From contig MHFI01000069.1 of NCBI GenBank assembly GCA_001804125.1, forward strand, positions 1 through 33,284: 33,284 nt of DNA, written 5' to 3'. The DNA comes from Omnitrophica bacterium RIFCSPHIGHO2_02_FULL_51_18 (GTDB lineage Bacteria > Omnitrophota > Gorgyraeia > 2-02-FULL-51-18). A model generated the notes under the pieces. The model was not told the DNA's origin and made no database searches. It saw only the letters and a list, made by a program, of their open reading frames with translations. The first letter of the stretch is position 1; each line of letters starts with the position of its first letter. The position numbers were made by a program, and so were the translations under genes. This document shows, piece by piece, positions 24,605-32,602 of the stretch.

Positions 24605-25771
24605 CTAGCGTATGCCCTTGTAAATCCTGGGGATACGGCTATGGATTGAGCATACGATTTCATAAGGGATGCTTCCGATCAGCGATGCCAGATCTTCGGC
24701 GCTTATATTTATATTTTTATCCCGTCCGATTAAAGTCACGGTCTCCCAACGACATACGCGCGCCCTGGGCCCCAGATCCACCAGCGTCTGGTCCATGGTC
24801 ACCCGCCCTACGACCGGGTATTTCCGGCCGCGAATCGCGACAAATGCCTTGTTGGAAAATCCCACACGGTAACCGTGGCTGTAACCGATCGGGAGCGTCG
24901 CAATCTGGGTGGCTTGAGGCGTGATGTAAGAAGCGCCATAACTGATGCTCGCGCCTTTTTTGACGCTCTTAAGAAAAGAGACGCGCGCCTTGAGGGACAA
25001 AACGGGCTTAAGCCCCGGAACATTTGCGATGTTTTTGTCGGGTTGAATGCCATACAGAATGATACCGGGCCTCACCAGGTTCAGGTGCGCCTTCGCAAAC
25101 CGCAAAAGCCCCAGGCTGTTGGCCGCATGAAAATACTTGGGCCTAATGCCAAGTGCTTCTATTTTTTGGACCGCTTTCCTGAAGCGCTCGATCTGTTGCC
25201 TGGTGAATTTTTTGTCCGCTTTGTCCGCACTCGAAAAATGCGTGTAAACGCCTTCTACGTACAGGTTCGGGCTTGTTTTCAAAACACTGAAAAATTGCTC
25301 CAAGTCCTCATGCCACACGCCGAGCCTCCCCATGCCGGTGTCAATCTTCACATGCACCGGAAACGGTCTCGAGTTGTCATTCCCGCGCAAGCGGGAATCA
25401 TGAGTTAGGTCGGATTTTAAGAATCGACTCAACACCTGAACGTCCTCGACCGAAGAAACCGTCGGGGTGATCCTGTAGTGAATAAAAAAAGGAAGCTGAC
25501 TTGCGTGAAAACTTCCGAGCACGAGAATTCTTTGGGTTGGGCAAACGCTCCGAAGCTCCGTGGCCTCGTCGATATTGGCCACGCCGAAAAACTGCACGCC
25601 GCTTTTCGCCAGGACTTTCGCGACGCGCTTCATGCCATGCCCGTACGCGTCCGCCTTGACCACCGCGAGGATTTGGGTGTTACGGCCCGGGATCCGGCGC
25701 CGGACCTGTGCCAGGTTGTTCCGCAGCGCCTTGAGATCTATCTCAGCCCACGCGGTATGGATCGACCGCAT
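24605..25771 (-). CDS. alr: Alanine racemase
   Basis: Alr is a PLP enzyme that makes D-alanine for peptidoglycan. The 388-residue protein has the PLP-lysine K39 in AVVKADAYGHG, the barrel motif VHVKIDTGMGRLG (139–151), ANSLGLLRF, VRPGIILYG and the catalytic tyrosine Y278 in SISYGASY. The C-terminal beta-domain (IGYSHGYRVGFSN, GRVTMDQTLVDLG) is complete. Residues 123–133 (THDSRLRGNDN) are encoded by a palindromic repeat and sit just before the conserved VHVKIDTGMG strand, in a place where related enzymes have a loop. ATG at 25771 has GGGAGG six bases upstream and follows the tsaB stop directly. Confidence 0.96.
   Translation of the reverse strand: MRSIHTAWAEIDLKALRNNLAQVRRRIPGRNTQILAVVKADAYGHGMKRVAKVLAKSGVQFFGVANIDEATELRSVCPTQRILVLGSFHASQLPFFIHYRITPTVSSVEDVQVLSRFLKSDLTHDSRLRGNDNSRPFPVHVKIDTGMGRLGVWHEDLEQFFSVLKTSPNLYVEGVYTHFSSADKADKKFTRQQIERFRKAVQKIEALGIRPKYFHAANSLGLLRFAKAHLNLVRPGIILYGIQPDKNIANVPGLKPVLSLKARVSFLKSVKKGASISYGASYITPQATQIATLPIGYSHGYRVGFSNKAFVAIRGRKYPVVGRVTMDQTLVDLGPRARVCRWETVTLIGRDKNINISAEDLASLIGSIPYEIVCSIHSRIPRIYKGIR
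25376..25400. repeat. Palindromic repeat inserted in frame in alr
   Basis: ATTCCCGC and GCGGGAAT (25379–25386, 25391–25398) form a perfect 8-bp stem around GCAA, preceded by GTC. This is the GTCATTCCCGC-type repeat widely dispersed in bacterial genomes. On the minus strand it reads His-Asp-Ser-Arg-Leu-Arg-Gly-Asn-Asp and keeps the alr frame. Confidence 0.75.
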
Positions 25772-26395
25772 TCACGCCTCCCTTTTTCTTATCACACTAC
25801 AATCTTTCGGATAAAGATACAAGGGCCTGCATTTAAACGGGTCTATGAATCTGCGCTGCTTGATCCGCTGCCGCGCGAGGGGGCCGAGGTCCGACGCTTT
25901 GGGAAAAACGTTATCCTTCAAAACAACGGCGGGTTTCCCGATTTTTCTCATGAAACTTGCCGCGTCCGTCAACGCCGGCGCTCGAATTACCTGCAACGTC
26001 CCTTGCGTATTTTTTCTGTAGCAGCCCGCGTAGACCTTACCTTTTCTCGCGTCCACTAGGACAACAATGTTTCCCCGAGTGGTTTTTGCCTGGGCGGCGA
26101 TGATCTCGAGGCTCGACACCCCGACAAGCTTAGCGCCCGTCACGTACGAAAGGACCTTCGCCGTCGTGACCCCGACGCGAAGACCCGTGAATGAACCCGG
26201 CCCCAGGCCGACGGCAATGCAATTCAGCTCTTTTGGTTTGACGCGCGCTTTTCTCAAAAGCCTGTCGATCGCCGGAACCAGCGCGCTCGAGTGCCTCGTA
26301 AAAAGCGGAGAATTAAATCCAGCGAGCCTCCGCGGGCCTTCAAATAGAGCCACGCTCAGTACGTCGCTGGAGGTGTCATAAGCAAGCATTTTCAT
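25772..26395 (-). CDS. tsaB: t6A-synthesis protein TsaB
   Basis: TsaB (YeaZ) binds TsaD and TsaE to make the threonylcarbamoyl-adenosine (t6A) modification at A37 of ANN-decoding tRNAs. The 207-residue protein has the ASKHA-fold start MLAYDTSSDVLSVAL (3–17) and the signature VGLGPGSFTGLRVGVTTAK near 62–80. Length is in the normal range for short TsaB forms. It follows tsaE by nine bases, a common arrangement. tsaD is not in this window. Confidence 0.94.
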   Translation of the reverse strand: MKMLAYDTSSDVLSVALFEGPRRLAGFNSPLFTRHSSALVPAIDRLLRKARVKPKELNCIAVGLGPGSFTGLRVGVTTAKVLSYVTGAKLVGVSSLEIIAAQAKTTRGNIVVLVDARKGKVYAGCYRKNTQGTLQVIRAPALTDAASFMRKIGKPAVVLKDNVFPKASDLGPLARQRIKQRRFIDPFKCRPLYLYPKDCSVIRKREA

Positions 26396-26404
26396 GAAAA
26401 CCGT

Positions 26405-26938
26405 TCATTCCTCACGACTCTGCCCTCCTTCGCTCTTTGGGATTGTATACCTGATGAGCTTCGGATGAAACAGGCATAGGAAATTTTTGGTGCGGCCCTT
26501 CGCGCTTAAACGGATCCTGCGCACGCGGGGCCCGCCATGCTCAAGATCGATCCTCAAGTATTCTTTCGGCAGAGTCTTTTTGCCGCGGTCCGCCCATTCA
26601 ATCAACGTAATCGCTTGCGAGTTAAAACACTCTTCGGCGAGCGCCCTGTCGAAACCCTTGAGCGATTCGAGCCGGTACCAGTCCATGTGAAAAATTTTAT
26701 GCCGCCCTTTGTACTCATGAATCAACACAAACGTCGGGCTTACCACCTGAGACTCTTTCTTAAGACCAATCCCTTTTGCAATCCCTTTAACCAGCGTGGT
26801 CTTGCCGGTCCCCAGCCCCCCGAAAAGCGCCACGACATCGCCGTTTCTTAAAAGTAAGCCTATCTTTCTTCCGATCTGTTTTGTGGTCTTCGGCGAATGG
26901 CTCAGCCACTCAACATATTGTTTTGGCCGCATGCTCAT
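26405..26938 (-). CDS. tsaE: t6A-synthesis ATPase TsaE
   Basis: TsaE is the small ATPase that resets the TsaB–TsaD complex. The 177-residue protein has Walker A GGLGTGKT (40–47), SPTFVLIHEY (67–76), the HMDWYRLE motif near 84–91 and LIEWADRG (about 111–118). The roughly 25 residues after the usual end (from about 150) are basic and extend past the typical length of about 150. It overlaps the thiL stop as ATGA. Confidence 0.94.
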   Translation of the reverse strand: MSMRPKQYVEWLSHSPKTTKQIGRKIGLLLRNGDVVALFGGLGTGKTTLVKGIAKGIGLKKESQVVSPTFVLIHEYKGRHKIFHMDWYRLESLKGFDRALAEECFNSQAITLIEWADRGKKTLPKEYLRIDLEHGGPRVRRIRLSAKGRTKNFLCLFHPKLIRYTIPKSEGGQSREE

Positions 26939-27918
26939 TTAAAATGGTCAAACCCTTTGTCTTCCAAGGGTCCGCCTTTGCCGTTAGCGTCGACTAACCG
27001 TACCCCATAAGACTTCGGCATGATTTTTCCGACCGGACAAAACGACGCAAGCCCCCGTTTTTTACCGGAAACTAGCGCCAGCTTGGACGCCTCTTTCGGG
27101 GAAAGCGTAAAAAGCAGTTCAAAATCCTCCCCCTCCGTCAGCGCTTGCCCGAAATGCACCCCTGGGGTGCATGGAATCGCCGCCGTAGAAAGACAAGCCC
27201 CCACGCGGCTGGCTTCCGTCAAACGAAAAATATCCGAAGCTAAGCCATCAGAAATATCCATCATCGCATGAACGTCAAAATGACGGAGCAGGAATTGTGA
27301 CTCCTTGATTCTCGGGGTAAACCGCAGATGCTTTTTAGAAGCATAGGAACCCCCTAACGTTCCGCTCACAAAAATGATATCGCCTAATTTTGCTCCCGAA
27401 CGACGGGTCACTTTCCCCTGATTCGCCTCTCCGAGGAGCGCAATCGAAAGGATGAGTTTCTTCGAAGCGTTTGTGTCGCCACCGATTATATTTACCCGAA
27501 AGCGGCGCGCAGCCGCGCGGATCCCACGGTAGATATCATGCGCAAAGCGAAGCGGCAAATCTCCCGGCGCGCCCAAAGCCACCACCGCATGCGTCGGCAC
27601 CCCGCCCATCGCCGCGATATCGCTTAAGTTCACGCCCAGCGCCTTCCAGCCAATCTCAAACCCGGACGCTTGGCCTAAGCGGAAGTGTTTGTCCTCGATG
27701 ATCATGTCCGTCGTAAAGAGCACTGTTTTATTTCCTATTTTAAGCACCGCGGCGTCGTCGCCGATCCCAAGCTCCACCCCGGCGCCTTTCGGCAGCATTT
27801 TCCGGACCCTTTCGATGAACCCGAACTCACCTGCCTGCCGAAGCGTCCTTAGACGTCCCGCGCTCACCCCGCCCTTTCTCAAACCAGAACTTTTATTCTT
27901 AGAAAGGACGGGGCTCAC
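26935..27918 (-). CDS. thiL: Thiamine-monophosphate kinase
   Basis: ThiL phosphorylates thiamine monophosphate to the active diphosphate cofactor, which ilvB in this window needs. The 327-residue protein has EFGFIERV (31–38), GIGDDAAVL (51–59), TTDMIIEDKHF, the long WKALGVNLSDIAAMGG motif, GGDTN, and MDISDGLASDI. The start used is GTG at 27918, a GTGA overlap with the CPBP gene. The first 17 residues are encoded by an inverted repeat and are not part of the normal protein. A second GTG (residue 18, 27867), right at the repeat edge, could be the original start. Confidence 0.94.
   Translation of the reverse strand: MSPVLSKNKSSGLRKGGVSAGRLRTLRQAGEFGFIERVRKMLPKGAGVELGIGDDAAVLKIGNKTVLFTTDMIIEDKHFRLGQASGFEIGWKALGVNLSDIAAMGGVPTHAVVALGAPGDLPLRFAHDIYRGIRAAARRFRVNIIGGDTNASKKLILSIALLGEANQGKVTRRSGAKLGDIIFVSGTLGGSYASKKHLRFTPRIKESQFLLRHFDVHAMMDISDGLASDIFRLTEASRVGACLSTAAIPCTPGVHFGQALTEGEDFELLFTLSPKEASKLALVSGKKRGLASFCPVGKIMPKSYGVRLVDANGKGGPLEDKGFDHFK
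27867..27913. repeat. Inverted repeat at the CPBP–thiL junction
   Basis: CCCCGCCCTTTCT (27867–27879) pairs with AGAAAGGACGGGG (27901–27913), 12 of 13 bases plus one G·T pair, around 21 bases. On the minus strand both edges are flanked by the same four bases, TGAG (27917–27914 and 27866–27863), as expected for a target-site duplication. Outer bases match the repeat at 24539–24604. Confidence 0.65.
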
Positions 27919-28961
27919 GAAGCGATCCCTTTAAAAATGAGCGCCGCGTTCACCATCAGGAAATTATGCGTCATGTGAACCGTCATCGACGGGACGAGCG
28001 ACCCCGTCTTTTCATAAAGAGTGGCCAGAAACACGCCCAGGATAAAAATTGGGATAAACGCGATGAGATTCAGGTGGAGCAGCGCAAATACCGCCGCCGA
28101 GCCCAAGGCTGCCCACCGGGGGCCCCAGCGTTTCCGGAACGCCGTGTAAGTGAACCCCCGGAAAAAAATCTCTTCAATCACCGGACCGATCAGCGCCACA
28201 AACAACGTGAAAAACAAAAGGTGCTTGTCGGACGAGCTTTTTAAGTAAATCTGGACCACGGTTTGTGGTTCCGATTCATAGGAAACGAGCTGCGTGACAA
28301 ACGACATGGCCAACAGAACCCCGAAAAACAGCGGAATAACGGCCAGATACCCTATGACCCCTGTTTTAACGTTCCCCCAAAAATTTTTCGCGGTCAGCCC
28401 GACCGCCTCTAAGGGCGACCCAAACCGCCGTTTCACCCACACGATGACCAAAAGCGCGGCGCCGGCGTTCCGAATGAGGCTGTTGGCCATCAGGAGCACG
28501 TCCCGGTTCCAGTGCTTCATGTCCACGAATGTGGCCGTGATCATTTCCAAGAATATAATCAATGCCTCCAAAAAAAATAAAAAAATAAAAAGCTGACACA
28601 CCTCTTTGACTCCCCAGCCAACGGTTGCCGGCGGGCCGGGGCCTTCCCACACGGGCAGCCCCCGTAATTTCCTTCCCAGAAAATAGAGGTCTAGGCCCAG
28701 GCCCGTAAACAAAATAAGCAGGAACGCCAGCGTCACCGAGCCGATGAGCTCCGGATGCTCCTTGATGTTTCTCTTAAAAGCCTCTTCTTTTTCTCTGAGC
28801 TCCTGCCGCGAGAACATTTCCTCTTTTTTCAGCTCCGCTCCCTTCGGGCTTTGTTCTGACCTATGGTTTAAGGCGGCAAGCAGCGGGTAAAAAACAAGCA
28901 CAAACACCGACATCCAAAACATCGCGCGGTTATTGCGCATAAGGGTTCTTAAGGATTTCAT
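27915..28961 (-). CDS. CPBP-family intramembrane metalloprotease
   Basis: The 348-residue protein has about eight hydrophobic segments and the CPBP (Abi/CAAX protease-like) domain in its C-terminal half. The three active-site motifs are E263-E264-x3-R268 (IEEIFFRGF), H296 (FALLHLN) and H329 with N333 (TVHMTHNF). Members include eukaryotic prenyl-protein proteases and bacterial enzymes involved in bacteriocin immunity or membrane homeostasis; the substrate here is unknown. A soluble charged loop (about 36–70) follows the first helix. It begins directly after the tatD stop with no visible ribosome site and overlaps thiL as GTGA. Confidence 0.9.
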   Translation of the reverse strand: MKSLRTLMRNNRAMFWMSVFVLVFYPLLAALNHRSEQSPKGAELKKEEMFSRQELREKEEAFKRNIKEHPELIGSVTLAFLLILFTGLGLDLYFLGRKLRGLPVWEGPGPPATVGWGVKEVCQLFIFLFFLEALIIFLEMITATFVDMKHWNRDVLLMANSLIRNAGAALLVIVWVKRRFGSPLEAVGLTAKNFWGNVKTGVIGYLAVIPLFFGVLLAMSFVTQLVSYESEPQTVVQIYLKSSSDKHLLFFTLFVALIGPVIEEIFFRGFTYTAFRKRWGPRWAALGSAAVFALLHLNLIAFIPIFILGVFLATLYEKTGSLVPSMTVHMTHNFLMVNAALIFKGIAS

Positions 28962-29735
28962 TTAAGGAACAGGCAGGTTAAAGAAGCTGATCGCGGTTTT
29001 TGTGGTCGTTGCCTCAAGCGTTTCCCTGGAGATGTTTCGTGCCTCTGACAAAACCTGAGCCAGATGCACCAAGCAGGAAGGCTCGTTTCGCTTTCCCCGA
29101 TAGATCTGCGGCGCCAGGTACGGCGAATCGGTTTCCAGCATTATTTTATCCAGAGGCGCATGCTTGGCCACCTCCAGAAGCGCGGCCGCATTTTTAAAAG
29201 TGACGTTGCAGGTAAATGAGGCTAAAAACCCGCTCTTCACAAGCTCCTCAAGCTCGGGCATATCATAAGAAAAGCAGTGCATGACTCCTTTTAAGTTTTC
29301 GCCGCCCTCGGCTTTAAGAATATCGAACGTGTCCTTAAAAGCGTTTCTGGAATGGACGATCACGGGCAGTTTATCTTCAAGCGCTATACGCAGCATGCGC
29401 GTAAAAACTTTTTTTTGGATTTCGGGTGAAGCTTCGCTCTTAAAATAGTCGAGGCCTATCTCGCCGATCGCGGATGGTTTCTCGCGTTTCACGAACTGTC
29501 TGATCTCTTCAAACGTCTCCTCCGTCGCCAGATGCGAGGAATGCGGATGCAGTCCCGCCGTCCAAAAAAGGCCCTCGTATTGTTTCGACAAATCCAGCGC
29601 CTGCTGGTTGGCCTCTGGATCCGTGCCCACGTTCACCATGTATTTTACACCCAATTCCTTCGCACGGTTGATCACGGCTTCCCGGTCAGGATCAAACGCG
29701 TCGAAGAAAAGATGGCAATGGGTATCAACAATCAT
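28962..29735 (-). CDS. tatD: TatD-family metal-dependent nuclease
   Basis: TatD enzymes are TIM-barrel DNases thought to act in DNA repair and DNA turnover. The 257-residue protein has all metal ligands: H6 and H8 (VDTHCHL), E in GEIGLDY, HSRNAF, HCFSYD and the D in LETDSPYL. Length is normal. It overlaps the desulfurase gene as ATGA and abuts the CPBP gene. Confidence 0.94.
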   Translation of the reverse strand: MIVDTHCHLFFDAFDPDREAVINRAKELGVKYMVNVGTDPEANQQALDLSKQYEGLFWTAGLHPHSSHLATEETFEEIRQFVKREKPSAIGEIGLDYFKSEASPEIQKKVFTRMLRIALEDKLPVIVHSRNAFKDTFDILKAEGGENLKGVMHCFSYDMPELEELVKSGFLASFTCNVTFKNAAALLEVAKHAPLDKIMLETDSPYLAPQIYRGKRNEPSCLVHLAQVLSEARNISRETLEATTTKTAISFFNLPVP

Positions 29736-30895
29736 TTACTTTTAGGATTCTGCGTGGACGCGCTTCTTAACCGTTCGACCATCGGCGGGATCTCGGTAAG
29801 CGCGTAGCTTATCTCTTCCTCCCGGGTGAAACGGCCCAGAGAAAAACGGATCGCTGCCCGCGCAAGTTTTTCCGACAGCCCCATCGCCAGGAGCACATGC
29901 GACGGCTCCACGGAACCGGCCGTGCAGGCCGAGCCTGTGGAGACATAAATATTTCTCAAATCAAAATTTATAAGAAGCGTCTCGCCGTCAAGACCGGGGA
30001 ATGAAACGTTGAGCGTATTGTAAATCCGTTTTTGCGGATGGCTGTTCAGCTTCAAGTCCGGCACGGCTTTTTGAAGGCCGCGATGCAGTTTCTCACGCAG
30101 GCCGGCAACCCTCTGAGACTCTTCCGGGCCGTATTTAAACGCAAGCTCGACCGTTTTCCCGAAACCCGTGATCGCCGCGACATTTTCGGTGCCGGGTCTC
30201 ACGTTTTTTTCCTGGTGGCCGCCGTGAATCATGGCCTTTACCTTAATCCCCTTCCTGATGTAAAGTGCCCCCGCGCCTTTTGGCCCGCAGATCTTGTGCG
30301 CCGATACCGAAATCATGTCCGCGCCGGCTTCTTCGGCGCCAGGCTTAATCTTACCGAAGGACTGAACGGCATCCGTATGGAACAAGGCTCCCTTTTTATG
30401 GGCGAGCCGGGCCGCTTCATGAATGGGCTGAATCGTGCCTGTCTCATTATTGACGTGCATCAGGCTTACCAACGCCGTATTTTCAGAAATGCTTTCCTTC
30501 AATACATTGAGGTCCACGAGTCCGTCTGCGTCCACGGGCAAATAAGTCACGCACATCCCTTTTTTCTCCAAAACTTGAGCCGAATGAAGCACTGCTTGGT
30601 GCTCGATCGATGAGACAACCAAATGGTTCCGTTTGCCGGACAGACCTTCCAGCGTTCCTTTGATCGCAAGATTATCCGATTCGGTGCCGCCGGACGTGAA
30701 AATGATATCTCCGGGCTCCACGCCGAGCGCATCCGCAATCGTCTCGCGCGCGCCCTCGACTGCATGACGGCTCTTCTGGCCTTTTTTATGAAAACTGGAG
30801 GCGTTACCGAACGCGTCGACAAGATACGGTTTCATCGCCTCAAGAACGAGCGGATCCAGCGGTGTGGTTGAGTTGTAGTCTAAGTAAGCTTCCAT
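29732..30895 (-). CDS. iscS: Cysteine desulfurase (NifS/IscS family)
   Basis: This PLP enzyme takes sulfur from cysteine as a protein persulfide for Fe–S clusters, tRNA thiolation and thiamine synthesis. The 387-residue protein starts YLDYNSTTPLDP, has IEHQAVL with H99, PLP-lysine K201 (SVSAHKICGPKG) and the mobile catalytic cysteine C324 in STGSACTAGSVEPSHVL. The longer active-site loop places it in group I (NifS/IscS). No iscU lies beside it, so IscS versus NifS naming is uncertain. No clear ribosome site is visible before ATG at 30895. Confidence 0.92.
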   Translation of the reverse strand: MEAYLDYNSTTPLDPLVLEAMKPYLVDAFGNASSFHKKGQKSRHAVEGARETIADALGVEPGDIIFTSGGTESDNLAIKGTLEGLSGKRNHLVVSSIEHQAVLHSAQVLEKKGMCVTYLPVDADGLVDLNVLKESISENTALVSLMHVNNETGTIQPIHEAARLAHKKGALFHTDAVQSFGKIKPGAEEAGADMISVSAHKICGPKGAGALYIRKGIKVKAMIHGGHQEKNVRPGTENVAAITGFGKTVELAFKYGPEESQRVAGLREKLHRGLQKAVPDLKLNSHPQKRIYNTLNVSFPGLDGETLLINFDLRNIYVSTGSACTAGSVEPSHVLLAMGLSEKLARAAIRFSLGRFTREEEISYALTEIPPMVERLRSASTQNPKSK

Positions 30896-30923
30896 GTTTA
30901 GCGTTAAGTGGTAAGCGTTTCTT

Positions 30924-30953
30924 AAATAGGGACAGCTCAGTCTGTCCCTATTT
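30924..30953. terminator. Strong hairpin between metG and iscS (possible terminator or REP-like palindrome)
   Basis: AAATAGGGACAG (30924–30935) pairs perfectly with CTGTCCCTATTT (30942–30953) around CTCAGT. It lies 17 bases after the metG stop on the minus strand. A short TATTT tail and flanking A/T runs would suit a two-way terminator, but the U-run is weak on the minus strand. The form also resembles REP-type palindromes. Confidence 0.55.
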
Positions 30954-30970
30954 ATTTAATTTTTATGGAC

Positions 30971-32536
30971 CTACTTTTTTTCTACTTCAATCCTTGGAAA
31001 AAGTGGTGCCCCCTTGCTTACTTTCCCACCTTTTTCGAAGAATCCCCACATGTCTTTTTTAAATGGCGTTTCCCAAAGTTTTTCCTTGATGCCTAGCTGG
31101 CCCCAGATAGCCTCGCCCGTATTTGGCATAAAAGGCCACACGCTCTGCGCAGCGGCCTTAAGAACTTCCATCAATGGGACAATGACTTTTTTAAGCTCTT
31201 CGGTTTTACCTTGTTTCGATAAAGTCCACGGAGCGCTTGTCTCAATGAACTTATTGGCTTCGTTGATGAGCGACCAGATCTCTGACAGAGCCTCTGAAAA
31301 TGCGAGTTTATTCATCAGGGGTACTAACACAGGTACTAGAACATTCACATGGTTACGCAAAACGCTGCCAGATTTTTTAGAAACGCCTGCCGGTATTTCT
31401 CCGCCAAAGTATTTCTCGCACATCGTAAGCGTGCGATGCAAAAGATTTCCTAAATCGTTCGCGAGGTCTGTATTGAATCGGCTGATCAGAGCCTCTTCGC
31501 TGAAAGTGCCGTCCTCTCCGAACGGTGTTTCGCTTAACAGAAAATACCGGAAAGAATCTACTCCATAATGCCGCACAATCTCTACAGGATCCGTGACATT
31601 CCCGAGCGATTTGGACATTTTCTGCCCTCCCTGCACCCACCAACCATGCGCGAATATCAGTTTAGGAAGTTTCAAACCTAACGCGTGCAGTAAGATGGGC
31701 CAGTAAATCGCGTGGTGTCTCAAGATGTCTTTCCCGATGATATGAACATCCGCCGGCCACCATTTTTTAAAACGATCGCCCGCCTTATCATCGCCGTAAC
31801 CGCACGCGGAGATGTAATTGATAAGCGCGTCAAACCAAACATAGGTCACATGTTCCGTGGAAAGCGGCGACTCGATACCCCAGGCGAGCCGGTTCTTCGG
31901 ACGGGAGATACAAAGGTCCTCGAGCTTGTTGACCCGCAAAAACCCGAGCATCTCGTTCCGGCGCGTTTGCGGCAGGATGCACATCTCGTCACCCTTCTCG
32001 ATCCGCTCGGTAAGCCAACCCTGATACTTCGACAACTTGAAGAAGAAATTACTCTCCTCGATCGCTTCCGCGGGCCGCTTGCAATCCGGACATACGATGG
32101 CCTGCCCTGCCGCCACCTGCTGACGCACCATTTCGTCCGTGAGAAACGTCTCGCAAGGGGTGCAGTAATAACCCTTATAAGTCGCCGTGTAAATATCGCC
32201 CTTCTTCTGAAGCTCGATCCACACGCGGCATACAGAGTTTTTGTGGCGAGTTTCCGTCGTGCGGATGAAATCATCATAAGAGATGTTTAGCGTCTTCCAA
32301 AGATCTTTAAACGAAAGTGACATTTGATCGGTAAATTCTTTCGGCACCCTACCGGCCTGCACGGCGGCCTTATCCACTTTCTGGCCATGCTCATCCGTAC
32401 CGGTCAGAAACAGCACCTCCCGGTCCTCGAGCCTCCTAAAACGCGCCAGCGCATCCGCAGCGATGTTCGTGTAGGAGTGACCGATATGGGGCTTGGAGTT
32501 CACATAATAAAGCGGCGTCGTCAGATAAAATTTCAC
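30971..32536 (-). CDS. metG: Methionyl-tRNA synthetase
   Basis: MetG charges tRNA-Met. The 521-residue product has the class I signatures HIGH (17–20, in NSKPHIGHSYTNIAAD) and KMSKS (306–310), a zinc-binding insertion with C125-x2-C128 and C149-x2-C152, and the helical anticodon-binding domain at the end. It lacks the extra C-terminal tRNA-binding (EMAP-like) domain seen in some MetG. I chose GTG at 32536, where the normal MKFYLTTPLYYVN sequence begins behind AGTGGTGGG. An ATG at 32605 (overlapping holB as ATGA) would add 23 residues that are encoded almost wholly by an inverted repeat, and is the main alternative. Confidence 0.95.
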   Translation of the reverse strand: MKFYLTTPLYYVNSKPHIGHSYTNIAADALARFRRLEDREVLFLTGTDEHGQKVDKAAVQAGRVPKEFTDQMSLSFKDLWKTLNISYDDFIRTTETRHKNSVCRVWIELQKKGDIYTATYKGYYCTPCETFLTDEMVRQQVAAGQAIVCPDCKRPAEAIEESNFFFKLSKYQGWLTERIEKGDEMCILPQTRRNEMLGFLRVNKLEDLCISRPKNRLAWGIESPLSTEHVTYVWFDALINYISACGYGDDKAGDRFKKWWPADVHIIGKDILRHHAIYWPILLHALGLKLPKLIFAHGWWVQGGQKMSKSLGNVTDPVEIVRHYGVDSFRYFLLSETPFGEDGTFSEEALISRFNTDLANDLGNLLHRTLTMCEKYFGGEIPAGVSKKSGSVLRNHVNVLVPVLVPLMNKLAFSEALSEIWSLINEANKFIETSAPWTLSKQGKTEELKKVIVPLMEVLKAAAQSVWPFMPNTGEAIWGQLGIKEKLWETPFKKDMWGFFEKGGKVSKGAPLFPRIEVEKK

Positions 32537-32602
32537 CCCACCACTTGATTTCTCACGGCGTGGAGCGCCGGGCGCCGAAGGCGCCAAATCGAGTGGTGGG
32601 GT
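32535..32602. repeat. Inverted repeat at the holB–metG junction
   Basis: ACCCCACCACTTGATTT (32535–32551) pairs with AAATCGAGTGGTGGGGT (32586–32602), 16 of 17 plus one G·T. The 34-base centre contains the smaller perfect palindrome GGCGCCGAAGGCGCC. On the minus strand, TGA flanks the CCCC…GGGG element on both sides, like a 3-base target duplication. The right half overlaps the chosen metG ribosome site, so the stem could mask it. Confidence 0.65.
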
